Shown here piece after piece: positions 15,337-23,859 of a DNA stretch of 30,952 bases; the stretch's first letter is position 1, and every line of letters begins with the position of its first letter. Location: NCBI GenBank assembly GCA_959598545.1, contig CAUGFC010000006.1, positions 1-30,952 on the forward strand, given 5' to 3'. The position numbers and the translations under genes are program-made. Source of the DNA: an uncultured Olsenella sp. (GTDB taxonomy: Bacteria > Actinomycetota > Coriobacteriia > Coriobacteriales > Atopobiaceae). The notes below the pieces were generated by a model. The model was given only the letters and a program-made list of their open reading frames with translations, searched no databases and was not told the DNA's origin.

Positions 15337-16179
15337 ATGTACAAGATCCTCGAAAAGACGCAGTTCTCGGAGAAGGTGTTCAAGTTCCGCATCGAGGCGC
15401 CCCGGATGGCCAAGCACGCCCACGCCGGCCAGTTCCTGATGGTGCGCGCCAACGAGACGGGCGAGCGCGTCCCGTTCACGCTCGCTGGCTGGAACGCCGA
15501 GGAGGGCTGGGTCGAGTTCATCTTCATGGTCATCGGCAAGACCACGGAGATGCTGTCCACCTACGAGGAGGGTGACTCCATCAAGGACGTCACCGGCCCG
15601 CTGGGCGTCCCCACCGAGATGGCGGACGGCCCCTGCGCGGTCATCGGCGGCGGCGTCGGCCTGGCCATCGCCTACCCGGTTGCCCGCCACCTGGTGGAGA
15701 CCGGTCACGAGGTCCACGCCATCATGGGCGCCCGCACCAAGGACCTGCTGCTGCTCGAGGAGCAGTTCCGCGAGCTCCTGCCCGAGGACCACATCCACAT
15801 CACCACCGACGACGGCTCCTACGGCGAGAAGGGCGTGGTCACCGCCCCGCTGGAGCGTCTGCTCCAGGAGAAGGCCGTCACCCAGGTCTTCTGCGTCGGC
15901 CCCGTGCCCATGATGAAGTTCTCCGCCCTCACGGCCGAGAAGTACAACACGCCGATCACCGCGTCGCTCAACCCCATCATGGTCGACGGCACCGGCATGT
16001 GCGGGTGCTGCCGCGTGGAGGTCGACGGCCAGACGAAGTTCGCCTGCGTCGACGGCCCCGACTTCGACGCCACCAAGGTCGACTGGAACGACCTTCGCGC
16101 GCGTCAGGCCGCGTATCTCACCGAGGAGGGCCAGTCCCTCAAGGCCTATGAGGAGGCGAACTGCGCATGCCACAGGTAA
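15337..16179 (+). CDS. nfnA: NfnA-type ferredoxin-NADP+ reductase subunit alpha (FAD/NAD and 2Fe-2S binding)
   Basis: A 280-residue member of the ferredoxin-NADP reductase/PyrK-like family. RVPFTLAGW lies in the FAD domain and IGGGVGLAIAYPVARH (about 103-118) in the NAD(P) domain. The C-terminus has DGTGMCGCCRV and FACVDGP. Cys222, Cys225, Cys237 and Asp218 are in the positions of the Asp/three-Cys ligands of the NfnA 2Fe-2S cluster. With the next gene it forms the NfnAB complex, which couples NADH, reduced ferredoxin and NADPH by electron bifurcation, or the related sulfide dehydrogenase (SudB). ATG 15337 follows GAGAGGAG. The last 13 bp overlap nfnB. Confidence 0.9.
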   Translation: MYKILEKTQFSEKVFKFRIEAPRMAKHAHAGQFLMVRANETGERVPFTLAGWNAEEGWVEFIFMVIGKTTEMLSTYEEGDSIKDVTGPLGVPTEMADGPCAVIGGGVGLAIAYPVARHLVETGHEVHAIMGARTKDLLLLEEQFRELLPEDHIHITTDDGSYGEKGVVTAPLERLLQEKAVTQVFCVGPVPMMKFSALTAEKYNTPITASLNPIMVDGTGMCGCCRVEVDGQTKFACVDGPDFDATKVDWNDLRARQAAYLTEEGQSLKAYEEANCACHR

Positions 16180-17567
16180 ACGGTCGCTTTGTCCCCGACA
16201 TGAAGTCCCCGCGCACGCCGGACAACGAGGAGCCGGCAGCCGAGCGCGCGTGCGACTTCCGTCCCGTCGACAAGGGCTTCACCAAGGAGATGGCGCTCGC
16301 CGAGGCCGAGCGCTGCATGGACTGCAAGAAGCCGTTCTGCGTTGACGGCTGCCCCGTCAACATCAACATCCCCAAGTTCATCGAGAAGATCCGCGAGGAG
16401 AAGTTCGGCGAGGCGCTGGACATCATCCGCGAGGACTCCATGCTCCCCGCCATCTGCGGCCGCGTGTGCCCGCAGGAGAACCAGTGCGAGGGCAAGTGCA
16501 TCCGCGGCAAGAAGGGCGACCCGGTGGCCATCGGCCAGCTGGAGCGCTTCCTCGGCGACCAGCCCGAGCTTGCCTCCAAGCCCAAGATGGCCCCCAAGAA
16601 CGGCAAGAAGGTCGCCGTCGTGGGCTCCGGCCCCTCCGGCATCACCTGCGCCGGCGAGCTGGCCCGCAACGGCTTTGACGTCACCGTCTTCGAGGCCTTC
16701 TTCACCGGCGGCGGCGTGCTGGTCTACGGCATCCCCGAGTTCCGTCTGCCCAAGGCCGTCGTCAAGCGCGAGATCGACGGCCTGGAGGAGATGGGTGTCA
16801 AGTTCGAGTACAACTCGGTCGTGGGCCGCATCACCGACGCCGAGGAGCTCTTCGCCGAGGGCTTCGACGCCATCTACATCGCCACGGGCGCGGGCCTGCC
16901 CAAGTTCCTCAACGTCCCGGGCGAGAACCTCCCCAACGTCTTCTTCGCCAACGAGTACCTCACGCGCGTGAACCTCATGAAGGCCAACCGCTTCCCCGAG
17001 TACGACACCCCCACCAAGCACGGCAAGAACGTCGTGGTCTTCGGCGGCGGCAACGTCGCCATGGACGCGGTGCGCACCGCCAAGCGCCTGGGCGCCGAGC
17101 GCGCGATCATCGCCTACCGCCGCACCGAGGACGAGATGCCCGCCCGTCGCGCGGAGCTTCACCACGCCAAGGCCGAGGGCGTCGAGGTCATGCCGCTCGT
17201 GGCCCCGCTCGAGTTCGTGAAGGGCGAGGACGGCTGCGTCTGCGCCGTGCGCGTGCAGAAGATGGAGCTCGGCGAGCCCGACGAGTCCGGTCGCCGTCGC
17301 CCCGTGCCCATCGAGGGCGCCATCGAGGAGATCCCCTGCGACGTGGCCATCTCCGCCATCGGCACCAACGCCAACCCGTTCGCCAAGATGATCGGCGACA
17401 TCAAGCTCAACAAGTGGGGCTACATCATCGCCGACGAGGACGGCCGCACCTCCGACCCGCGCATCTGGGCCGGCGGCGACATCGTCACCGGCGCGGCCAC
17501 GGTCATCCTGGCCATGGGCGCCGGCAAGACCGCCGCGGCGAGCATCACCAAGGCGCTCGTCGGGTAG
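16167..17567 (+). CDS. nfnB: NfnB-type subunit beta (GltD-like, FAD and two 4Fe-4S clusters)
   Basis: A 466-residue flavoprotein of the small glutamate-synthase-subunit family. Eight N-terminal cysteines (50, 53, 58, 62, 97, 101, 107, 111) form the two 4Fe-4S sets CMDCKKPFCVDGCP and ICGRVCPQENQCEGKC. VAVVGSGPSGITCAGELA binds FAD and VVFGGGNVAMDAVRTAKRLGA binds NADP(H). Annotation pipelines may name it gltA or glutamate synthase NADPH small subunit. No glutamate synthase large subunit gene is beside it, and the preceding overlapping gene is NfnA-like, so NfnB is the better reading. It ends just before a clear terminator. Confidence 0.9.
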   Translation: MPQVNGRFVPDMKSPRTPDNEEPAAERACDFRPVDKGFTKEMALAEAERCMDCKKPFCVDGCPVNINIPKFIEKIREEKFGEALDIIREDSMLPAICGRVCPQENQCEGKCIRGKKGDPVAIGQLERFLGDQPELASKPKMAPKNGKKVAVVGSGPSGITCAGELARNGFDVTVFEAFFTGGGVLVYGIPEFRLPKAVVKREIDGLEEMGVKFEYNSVVGRITDAEELFAEGFDAIYIATGAGLPKFLNVPGENLPNVFFANEYLTRVNLMKANRFPEYDTPTKHGKNVVVFGGGNVAMDAVRTAKRLGAERAIIAYRRTEDEMPARRAELHHAKAEGVEVMPLVAPLEFVKGEDGCVCAVRVQKMELGEPDESGRRRPVPIEGAIEEIPCDVAISAIGTNANPFAKMIGDIKLNKWGYIIADEDGRTSDPRIWAGGDIVTGAATVILAMGAGKTAAASITKALVG

Positions 17568-17574
17568 CGCATCT

Positions 17575-17586
17575 GGCGAGAAGAAC
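17575..17586 (+). repeat. perfect copy of the 12-mer GGCGAGAAGAAC
   Basis: It begins 8 bp after the nfnB stop. Together with the inverted copy at 17643-17654 it brackets the nfnAB terminator as a perfect 12-bp inverted repeat. See the finding on this word. Confidence 0.8.
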
Positions 17587-17603
17587 CTCACGCCGTAAGG
17601 CTC

Positions 17604-17634
17604 GGCCCTCCCGGGAAACCGGGAGGGCCTTTCT
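17604..17634 (+). terminator. intrinsic terminator of nfnAB
   Basis: An 11-bp perfect stem GGCCCTCCCGG/CCGGGAGGGCC with a GAAA tetraloop is followed by TTTCT. Confidence 0.92.
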
Positions 17635-17642
17635 GTGTCACG

Positions 17643-17654
17643 GTTCTTCTCGCC
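17643..17654 (-). repeat. perfect inverted copy of GGCGAGAAGAAC
   Basis: GTTCTTCTCGCC on the plus strand, placed just after the nfnAB terminator and 17 bp before the ~170-bp element. Confidence 0.8.
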
Positions 17655-17670
17655 CGGCAGGCTGGGGCAT

Positions 17671-17839
17671 GCAGAAGCGACGATTACCGGTAATGCGCGT
17701 TAATGCATGCTAGAGAGGATGCAAAATCGCGCGTCGCTGTCCAAACGGGCCGCAAACAACCACAAAATGCCGCCCGTGCATCCTCGCGCCCCACTTGCAG
17801 CCCGCACCATCGCACATTACCGGTAATCGCCACTTCTGC
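17671..17839 (-). mobile_element. ~170-bp non-coding element with 29-bp terminal inverted repeats (copy A)
   Basis: The ends GCAGAAGCGACGATTACCGG and, on the other strand, GCAGAAGTGGCGATTACCGG continue as inverted repeats of 29 bp with three mismatches. Each end contains the 12-bp palindrome ATTACCGGTAAT. Inside, GAGGATGCA and TGCATCCTC form a second, inner inverted repeat. No reading frame of note is present. The minus-strand orientation is given because that strand aligns with copy B at 27703-27870. It may be a MITE-like element or a structured RNA; it sits between convergent nfnB and groEL. Confidence 0.7.
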
Positions 17840-17879
17840 GTCCCTTTCAAGGCAGGGCCTCCAAGGCCCGAATAGAGAA

Positions 17880-17949
17880 GGGTCGCCCCGGGTATTCCGT
17901 AGAGAAGTTCCGCACAGCGCACTTCTCGAAGGAACACCCGGGGCGACCC
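17880..17949 (-). terminator. long hairpin terminator of groES-groEL
   Basis: Nineteen-bp arms starting GGGTCGCCCCGGGT (17880-17898) and 17931-17949 pair with one G-T wobble. An inner stem GAGAAGT/ACTTCTC lies within the loop. On the minus strand TTCTCTATTC follows. It is 25 bp beyond the groEL stop. Confidence 0.75.
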
Positions 17950-17974
17950 GTCAGGTGCTGATCAGGCCTTGAGC

Positions 17975-19612
17975 CTAGTACATGCCGCCCTGGCCGCCCT
18001 GGGCCGCCGCCGCGGAGATGGCCTCCTCGATGGTGGTGTTCTTGGGCTCGTCGGAGACGGTGGCCTCGGTGATGAGGATCAGGGACGCCACGGAGGCGGC
18101 GTTCTGCAGCGTGACGCGGCAGACCTTGACCGGGTCGAGCACGCCCATCTCGATCATGTCGCCGTACTCGCCGGTGGCGGAGTCGAGGCCCTGGCCGGCC
18201 GGGAGCGCCTTGATCTTCTCGGCCACGACGGAGCCCTCGAAGCCGGCGTTGTTGGCGATGGTCTTCACGGGAGCCTCGAGCGCCTTGCGGACGATCTCGA
18301 CGCCGATCTTCTCGTCGGAGTCGACGGTCTCGACGCCGTCGAGCACCTTGGAGGCCTCGAGGAACGCCACGCCGCCGCCGGCGACGATGCCCTCCTCCAC
18401 GGCCGCGCGGGTCGCCTGCAGGGCGTCCTCGATGCGGTGCTTGATCTCCTTGAGCTCGACCTCGGTGGCAGCGCCGACCTTGATGACGGCCACGCCGCCG
18501 GCGAGCTTGGCGAGACGCTCCTGGAGCTTCTCCTTGTCGAAGTCGGAGGTGGTCACGTCGTACTCGGCCTTGATCTGGGCGATGCGCTCGTCGATGGCCT
18601 CCTTGGAGCCGGCGCCGCCGACGATGGTGGTGTCGTCCTTGGAGATCTTGACGGACTTGGCGCGGCCGAGCATCTCGGCGGTGACATCGGTGAGCTGGAC
18701 GCCGAGCTCCTTCATGGCGACCTGGCCGCCGGTCAGGATGGCGATGTCCTCGAGCATGCGCTTGCGGCGGTCGCCGTAGCCGGGGGCCTTGACGGCGCAG
18801 ACGTTGAGAACGCCGCGGAGCTTGTTGAGGATCAGCGTGGCCAGGGCCTCGCCGTCCACGTCCTCGGCGATGATGAGCAGCGGAGCGCCCTGCTTCTGGA
18901 CGGCCTCGAGGATCGGAAGGATGTCCTGGATGTTGGAGACCTTCTGGTCGGTCATGAGGATGTACGGGGAGTCGAGCTCGGCCGTCATGGTCTCGTTGTT
19001 GGTCGAGAAGTACGGGGAGATGTAGCCCTTGTCGAACTGCATGCCCTCGACGGTGTCGATGTCGATGCCGAAGGTCTGGGACTCCTCGACGGTGATGACG
19101 CCGTCCTTGCCCACGACCTCCATGGCGTCGGAAATCTTGGCGCCAATCTCGGGGTCGGAGGCGGAGATGGTGCCGACGGAAGCGATCTGCTTCTTGGTGG
19201 AGACCTCCTGCGCGTTGGCGCGCATCTCCTCGACGATGGCGTTCACGGCCTTGTCCACGCCGCGACGGATGGCGATGGGGTTGGCGCCGGCGGCCACGTT
19301 GCGCAGGCCCTCATTGACGATGACCTGGGCGAGAAGCGTGGCGGTGGTGGTGCCGTCACCCACGGCGTCGTTGGTCTTGGTGGCGACCTCCTTCACGAGC
19401 TGGGCGCCCATGTTCTCGATGGGGTCCTTGAGCTCGATCTCCTTGGCGACGGAGACGCCGTCGTTGGTGATGGTGGGGGCGCCGTAGGAGCGCTGCAGGG
19501 CCACGTAGCGGCCCTTGGGGCCCATGGTGGTGGTCACGGCGTCAGCAAGGGTGTTCACGCCCTTGGCAAGCTTGGCACGAGCGTCGGTGCCGAAAAGAAT
19601 GTCCTTAGCCAT
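17975..19612 (-). CDS. groL: 60-kDa chaperonin GroEL
   Basis: A 545-residue chaperonin, forming the tetradecameric folding chamber in the cytoplasm with GroES. It starts MAKDILFGTDARAKLAKGVN and contains GDGTTTATLLAQ and the late GGGVAFLEAS segment. The tail is Gly-rich and ends GGQGGMY instead of the common GGM repeats. ATG at 19612 is preceded by GGAGGAAC; the longer in-frame start (ATG at 19627) would add five residues upstream of this site. It lies 45 bp after groES, and the spacer holds an 11-nt copy of the GCGAGAAGAAC word plus a CTCGC/GCGAG mini-hairpin. Confidence 0.98.
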   Translation of the reverse strand: MAKDILFGTDARAKLAKGVNTLADAVTTTMGPKGRYVALQRSYGAPTITNDGVSVAKEIELKDPIENMGAQLVKEVATKTNDAVGDGTTTATLLAQVIVNEGLRNVAAGANPIAIRRGVDKAVNAIVEEMRANAQEVSTKKQIASVGTISASDPEIGAKISDAMEVVGKDGVITVEESQTFGIDIDTVEGMQFDKGYISPYFSTNNETMTAELDSPYILMTDQKVSNIQDILPILEAVQKQGAPLLIIAEDVDGEALATLILNKLRGVLNVCAVKAPGYGDRRKRMLEDIAILTGGQVAMKELGVQLTDVTAEMLGRAKSVKISKDDTTIVGGAGSKEAIDERIAQIKAEYDVTTSDFDKEKLQERLAKLAGGVAVIKVGAATEVELKEIKHRIEDALQATRAAVEEGIVAGGGVAFLEASKVLDGVETVDSDEKIGVEIVRKALEAPVKTIANNAGFEGSVVAEKIKALPAGQGLDSATGEYGDMIEMGVLDPVKVCRVTLQNAASVASLILITEATVSDEPKNTTIEEAISAAAAQGGQGGMY

Positions 19613-19634
19613 TTCTTGTTCCTCCAAGTTTGCG

Positions 19635-19645
19635 GTTCTTCTCGC
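19635..19645 (-). repeat. GCGAGAAGAAC copy in the groES-groEL spacer
   Basis: Eleven of the 12 consensus bases; it lies in the same orientation as groEL transcription, about 22 nt before the groEL start. Confidence 0.7.
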
Positions 19646-19657
19646 TTTGGGCGAGCG

Positions 19658-19948
19658 TTAGTCCTCGATGACGGCGTAGATGTCGTCGGCGCGCAGGAGC
19701 AGGAAGTCCTCGCCGTCGATCTTCACCTCGTTGCCGCCGAACTTGCCGTAGTAGACCTCGTCGCCAACCTTGACGTCGATGGCGATGCGCTCGCCCTTGT
19801 CGTTCATCTTGCCGGCGCCCACGGCGACGACCTGGCCGCGCTGCGGCTTCTCCTGCGCACCGCTGGAGATGTAGAGACCAGACGAGGTCTTCTCCTCCTT
19901 GGGGGCAGGCTTCACGAGGACGCGGTCACCAAGCGGCTTGAGAGTCAT
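19658..19948 (-). CDS. groS: 10-kDa co-chaperonin GroES
   Basis: A 96-residue GroES that caps the GroEL chamber. MTLKPLGDRVLVKPAPKEEK is the typical start, followed by the mobile loop TSSGLYISSGAQEKPQRG, GKFGGNEVKIDGEDFLLLR and the ending DDIYAVIED. The start is ATG 19948 with GGAGG upstream, not the in-frame ATG 19981 before it. It is the first gene of the groES-groEL operon. Confidence 0.97.
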   Translation of the reverse strand: MTLKPLGDRVLVKPAPKEEKTSSGLYISSGAQEKPQRGQVVAVGAGKMNDKGERIAIDVKVGDEVYYGKFGGNEVKIDGEDFLLLRADDIYAVIED

Positions 19949-20023
19949 GTTCAAGAACCTCCTTCTTGTGCCCTGGGGCACGTCTGCGACGCGGGTGCCG
20001 CGCCGCCATAGCCAACGCTCAAA

Positions 20024-20029
20024 ATAATA
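20024..20029 (-). promoter_or_regulatory. candidate -10 element for groES-groEL
   Basis: TATTAT on the minus strand, 76 bp before groES, in an A/T-rich patch of the 221-bp gap 19949-20169. No good -35 is visible at the expected distance. No CIRCE (TTAGCACTC-N9-GAGTGCTAA) or HAIR-type inverted repeat is present near it. Confidence 0.3.
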
Positions 20030-20110
20030 CCCAGCAACGCGGACTTATACCACCTCGCTAGAAAAAATCTTCCAACTCGCACTTAGATTTTCTGAGGCGC
20101 GGGAGCGCAC

Positions 20111-20122
20111 GGCGAGAAGAAC
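20111..20122 (+). repeat. perfect copy of GGCGAGAAGAAC in the groES/lipoprotein divergent gap
   Basis: It lies 47 bp before the lipoprotein start. Directly after it, CGGGTCT (20124-20130) and AGACCCG (20145-20151) can form a 7-bp hairpin containing TACCAT, a weak -10 candidate. Confidence 0.7.
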
Positions 20123-20169
20123 GCGGGTCTAGTACCATAAACGCAGACCCGACCTCGGAGGACAGTCCC

Positions 20170-21015
20170 ATGAAGAGCCGTTCCGCCCGAATCGTCCCCG
20201 CCCTTCTCGCCCTAGTCGCGCTTCTCGTCCTTGTCGGATGCGCGTCCGACCGGGCCGCCACGGAACCCGTCGACGAGGAGGAGGGGTTCGTGAGCACGGC
20301 GATGGTCGTCACGTTTGGCGATGGCGAGGTCCTCTTCGTGGACCAGGAGACCGGGACCCCCTACTACCCCACTAGCATGCCATCAGACGCACCCGAGCTC
20401 GCAGCTGGCAACATCGTGCGCGTGACCGGCAACGGCATCATGCTGGAGAGCTACCCCGCGCAGTACCCGGGAATCACGGACGTTGAGGTGATCGAGGAGG
20501 GAACGCCCGCGGACGCCGAGAAGTACGACGAGCTGGTGACGCAGATCTGGCAGCCCAAGGATCCGTCCGAGCCGCCGCTGGCCTCGCTCGAGTACACGAC
20601 GGAGCTGGCCGCAACGTCCGTCATGCTCGGAACGTACGGCTACACGTGGAGCTACGAGGAGAACGGCTCGGAGCAGACCGTAACCGCGGACGCACCGCAC
20701 CCCACCCAGCTGGAGGCGGCCGAGCTTTCCGACGCGCGCGTGGACGGCCCCACCGAGGTCACCGTGACTTTTGACGTGCCCTGCACGGCGGCGGGCATCG
20801 TTCGCTGGCCCGAGGACGAGCTCGAAGCGGCGGCGGAGGCGGCGGGGTCTGCCCAGGCGGTCGAGATCGGCAGCGTCGAGGGAGACGCCTGGACCGTCGA
20901 CGACCGCAAGATCGTGGATGGCAACGTCGTCTTCACCGTGGAGCCGGGCTGGCGCTACGCCGTCGAGGCATACTTCGACGGCGGCGAGGCCGTCTACGCC
21001 TTCACCGTGCGATGA
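20170..21015 (+). CDS. predicted lipoprotein of unknown function
   Basis: A 281-residue protein with a lipoprotein signal peptide: positive start MKSRSAR, a Leu/Val/Ala-rich core and LVGC with lipidated Cys24. Residues about 40-110 (MVVTFGDGEVLFVDQETG, then APELAAGNIVRVTGNGIMLE) look like a small beta-barrel of the kind found in short secreted proteins. The rest is acidic, and DVPCTAAGIVRW holds the only other Cys. I do not recognise a named family. GGAGG precedes ATG 20170. The stop codon lies in the palindrome shared with convergent nadE. It probably sits on the outer face of the membrane. Confidence 0.75.
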   Translation: MKSRSARIVPALLALVALLVLVGCASDRAATEPVDEEEGFVSTAMVVTFGDGEVLFVDQETGTPYYPTSMPSDAPELAAGNIVRVTGNGIMLESYPAQYPGITDVEVIEEGTPADAEKYDELVTQIWQPKDPSEPPLASLEYTTELAATSVMLGTYGYTWSYEENGSEQTVTADAPHPTQLEAAELSDARVDGPTEVTVTFDVPCTAAGIVRWPEDELEAAAEAAGSAQAVEIGSVEGDAWTVDDRKIVDGNVVFTVEPGWRYAVEAYFDGGEAVYAFTVR

Positions 21016-21046
21016 ACCAAAGGGGGGTCTGCCCCCCTTTGGATCA
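21013..21046. repeat. 34-nt palindrome spanning both stop codons of convergent genes
   Basis: TGA-a-CCAAAGGGGGG pairs with CCCCCCTTTGG-a-TCA around the loop TCTG. TGA is the lipoprotein stop and TCA the complement of the nadE stop. It belongs with the units at 2297-2329 and 14350-14382 by length and position, although its core is GGGGGG-TCTG-CCCCCC. Confidence 0.75.
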
Positions 21047-22972
21047 CAGCTCCTCGAGCTCGGCGAGCCAGAGCGACGCGCAGGCGTCCGACGGCATGCG
21101 CAGGTCGCCGCGCGGGCTCACGGCCGCCGAACCCACCTTGGGCCCGTCGGGCAGGCAGCTGCGCTTGAACTGCTGCGCGAAGTAGCGGCGGTAGAAGACC
21201 TTGAGCCAGGAGAGGATCGTCTCGTCGTCGTAGGTCTCGCCCAGCGCGTGGCGGGCCAGGCGGAAGACCTTGCGCGGGCCGGCGCCGTGGCGCAGCACCT
21301 CGTAGAGGAAGAAGTCGTGCAGCTCGTAGGGGCCGACGAGGTCCTCCGTCTTCTGCGCGATCTGGCCGTCGCCCGTGGCGGGCAGGAGCTCCGGGGAGAC
21401 CGGTGTGTCCAGAACGTCGAGAAGAACGTCCTTCTCGGCCGCGTTTCCGCAGGTGTCAGCCACGTAGCGCACGAGGTGGCGCACCAGCGTCTTGGGCACG
21501 CTCGCGTTGACGGCGTACATGGACATGTGGTCGCCGTTGTAGGTGGCCCATCCCAGAGCCAGCTCGGAGAGGTCGCCGGTGCCGATGACGAGGCCGCCCT
21601 CCTGGTTGGCCACGTCCATGAGGATCTGGGTGCGCTCGCGGGCCTGGGAGTTCTCGTAGGTGACGTCGTGGACGGACTCGTCGTGCCCGATGTCGGTGAA
21701 GTGCTGGCGCACGGCGGGGCCGATCACGATCTCGCGCAGCTGGACGCCGAGCGCGTCGGAGAGCTGGGTGGCGTTGTCGTACGTGCGGTCGGTGGTGCCG
21801 AAGCCGGGCATGGTGACCGCGATGATGCCGCCGCGGTCCAGGCCGAGAAGGTCGAAGGCGCGCACAGTCACGAGCAGGGCGAGCGTGGAGTCGAGGCCGC
21901 CGGAGACGCCGATGACCGCCTTGCTCGAGCGCGTGTGCGCAAGACGCTTGGCGAGGCCGTGGGCTTGGATGGAGAAGACGTCCTCGCAGCGCTCCGCGCG
22001 GCGGGAGGCGTCGGACGGCACGAAGGGATGCGGGTCGACCCAGCGCGTGAGATGCACGTGGTGCACGTCCAGCGTGAAGCGGCTCACGTGGTAGTCGAGC
22101 TGCGCGGCGTTGGCGACGGTCTGGAACGTGGACATGCGGCGACGCTCGGCGGCGAGCTGACGCACGTCGACCTCGCTGAGCGCACGGCCGTCCCCGAAGG
22201 GGGCGCCCTCCGCGAGCAGACGGCCGTTCTCGGCCACGAGGTCGTGCCCGGAGAAGACGAGGTCCTGCGTGGACTCGCCGGCACCCGCACTCGCGTAGAC
22301 GTAGCCGCAGACGAGGCGCGCGCTCTGACCGCGCACCAGCTCGCGGCGGTAGTCGGCCTTGCCGACGAGCGCGTTGGAGGCGCTGAGGTTACAGATCAGG
22401 GTGGCGCCGGCCTGCGCGTGACGGATCGACGGGGGCTCCGGGACCCAGAGGTCCTCGCAGATCTCCGCCGCGACCACGAGCTCCGGCAGCTCCTCGCAGG
22501 CGAAGAGCTGGCTCGTGCCAAAGGGGACGTCGAGCTGGCCCGCCACGTCGATGGGCACGACGTCCGCCGTGCCGGGGACGAAGTGGCGCCCCTCGTAGAA
22601 CTCGTTGTAGGTGGGGATGTGGCGCTTGGGGACCACGCCCAGGACCGTGCCGGACGCGATGACGGCGCAGCAGTTGTAGAGCTTGGCGTTCACGCGCACG
22701 GGCACGCCCACCAGCAGGAGCGCGTCGAGGTCCTCGGTGCGCGCGGCAAAGTCCGCCAGGCCGCGCTCGGCGGCGTCGAGCAGGGCATCCTGCCAGAAGA
22801 GGTCCTCGCAGGTGTAGCCTGTGATGGCGAGCTCAGGCAGCACCACGACCGAGGCGCCGTCCTCGGTGCAGGCACGGCTTGCCGCCGCCACGCACGCGTC
22901 CACGTTGAAGACGACGTCCGCGACGCGAACCTCCGGCGTCACCGCCGCGACCTTGACGAACCCGTCCTGCAT
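21044..22972 (-). CDS. nadE: glutamine-dependent NAD+ synthetase
   Basis: A 642-residue two-domain enzyme for the last step of NAD synthesis: deamido-NAD, glutamine and ATP give NAD. The N-terminal nitrilase-type glutaminase domain has the triad Glu47 (LPELAITGY), Lys116 (PKRHIPTY) and Cys172 (AEICEDLW). The synthetase domain has the ATP loop SGGLDS at 357-362 and GTGDLSELALGW further on. Length is typical of the fused glutamine-using form. The start is ATG 22972 with AGGGGG upstream; a longer open frame to 23026 starts with atypical sequence. It stands alone after the amino-acid ABC operon, 112 bp downstream of it. Confidence 0.95.
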   Translation of the reverse strand: MQDGFVKVAAVTPEVRVADVVFNVDACVAAASRACTEDGASVVVLPELAITGYTCEDLFWQDALLDAAERGLADFAARTEDLDALLLVGVPVRVNAKLYNCCAVIASGTVLGVVPKRHIPTYNEFYEGRHFVPGTADVVPIDVAGQLDVPFGTSQLFACEELPELVVAAEICEDLWVPEPPSIRHAQAGATLICNLSASNALVGKADYRRELVRGQSARLVCGYVYASAGAGESTQDLVFSGHDLVAENGRLLAEGAPFGDGRALSEVDVRQLAAERRRMSTFQTVANAAQLDYHVSRFTLDVHHVHLTRWVDPHPFVPSDASRRAERCEDVFSIQAHGLAKRLAHTRSSKAVIGVSGGLDSTLALLVTVRAFDLLGLDRGGIIAVTMPGFGTTDRTYDNATQLSDALGVQLREIVIGPAVRQHFTDIGHDESVHDVTYENSQARERTQILMDVANQEGGLVIGTGDLSELALGWATYNGDHMSMYAVNASVPKTLVRHLVRYVADTCGNAAEKDVLLDVLDTPVSPELLPATGDGQIAQKTEDLVGPYELHDFFLYEVLRHGAGPRKVFRLARHALGETYDDETILSWLKVFYRRYFAQQFKRSCLPDGPKVGSAAVSPRGDLRMPSDACASLWLAELEEL

Positions 22973-23084
22973 GGTGCCCCCTCTCGCTGTCCTCAGCCCA
23001 ATCGTATCAAAGGCGACCATGCACACCCCCCTAATCTGAGGCCTAAATCACCCCAAAACAGGTAGGTATGTATGGTTGCTCTCT

Positions 23085-23855
<771 letters not shown>

Positions 23856-23859
23856 GGCT

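Noticed and set aside
17969..20011. Long open frame (680 codons) opposite groEL and groES
   Set aside because: It mirrors a certain chaperonin gene; long antisense frames are common in high-GC DNA, and its His/Gly/Asp/Leu-rich translation resembles no protein.
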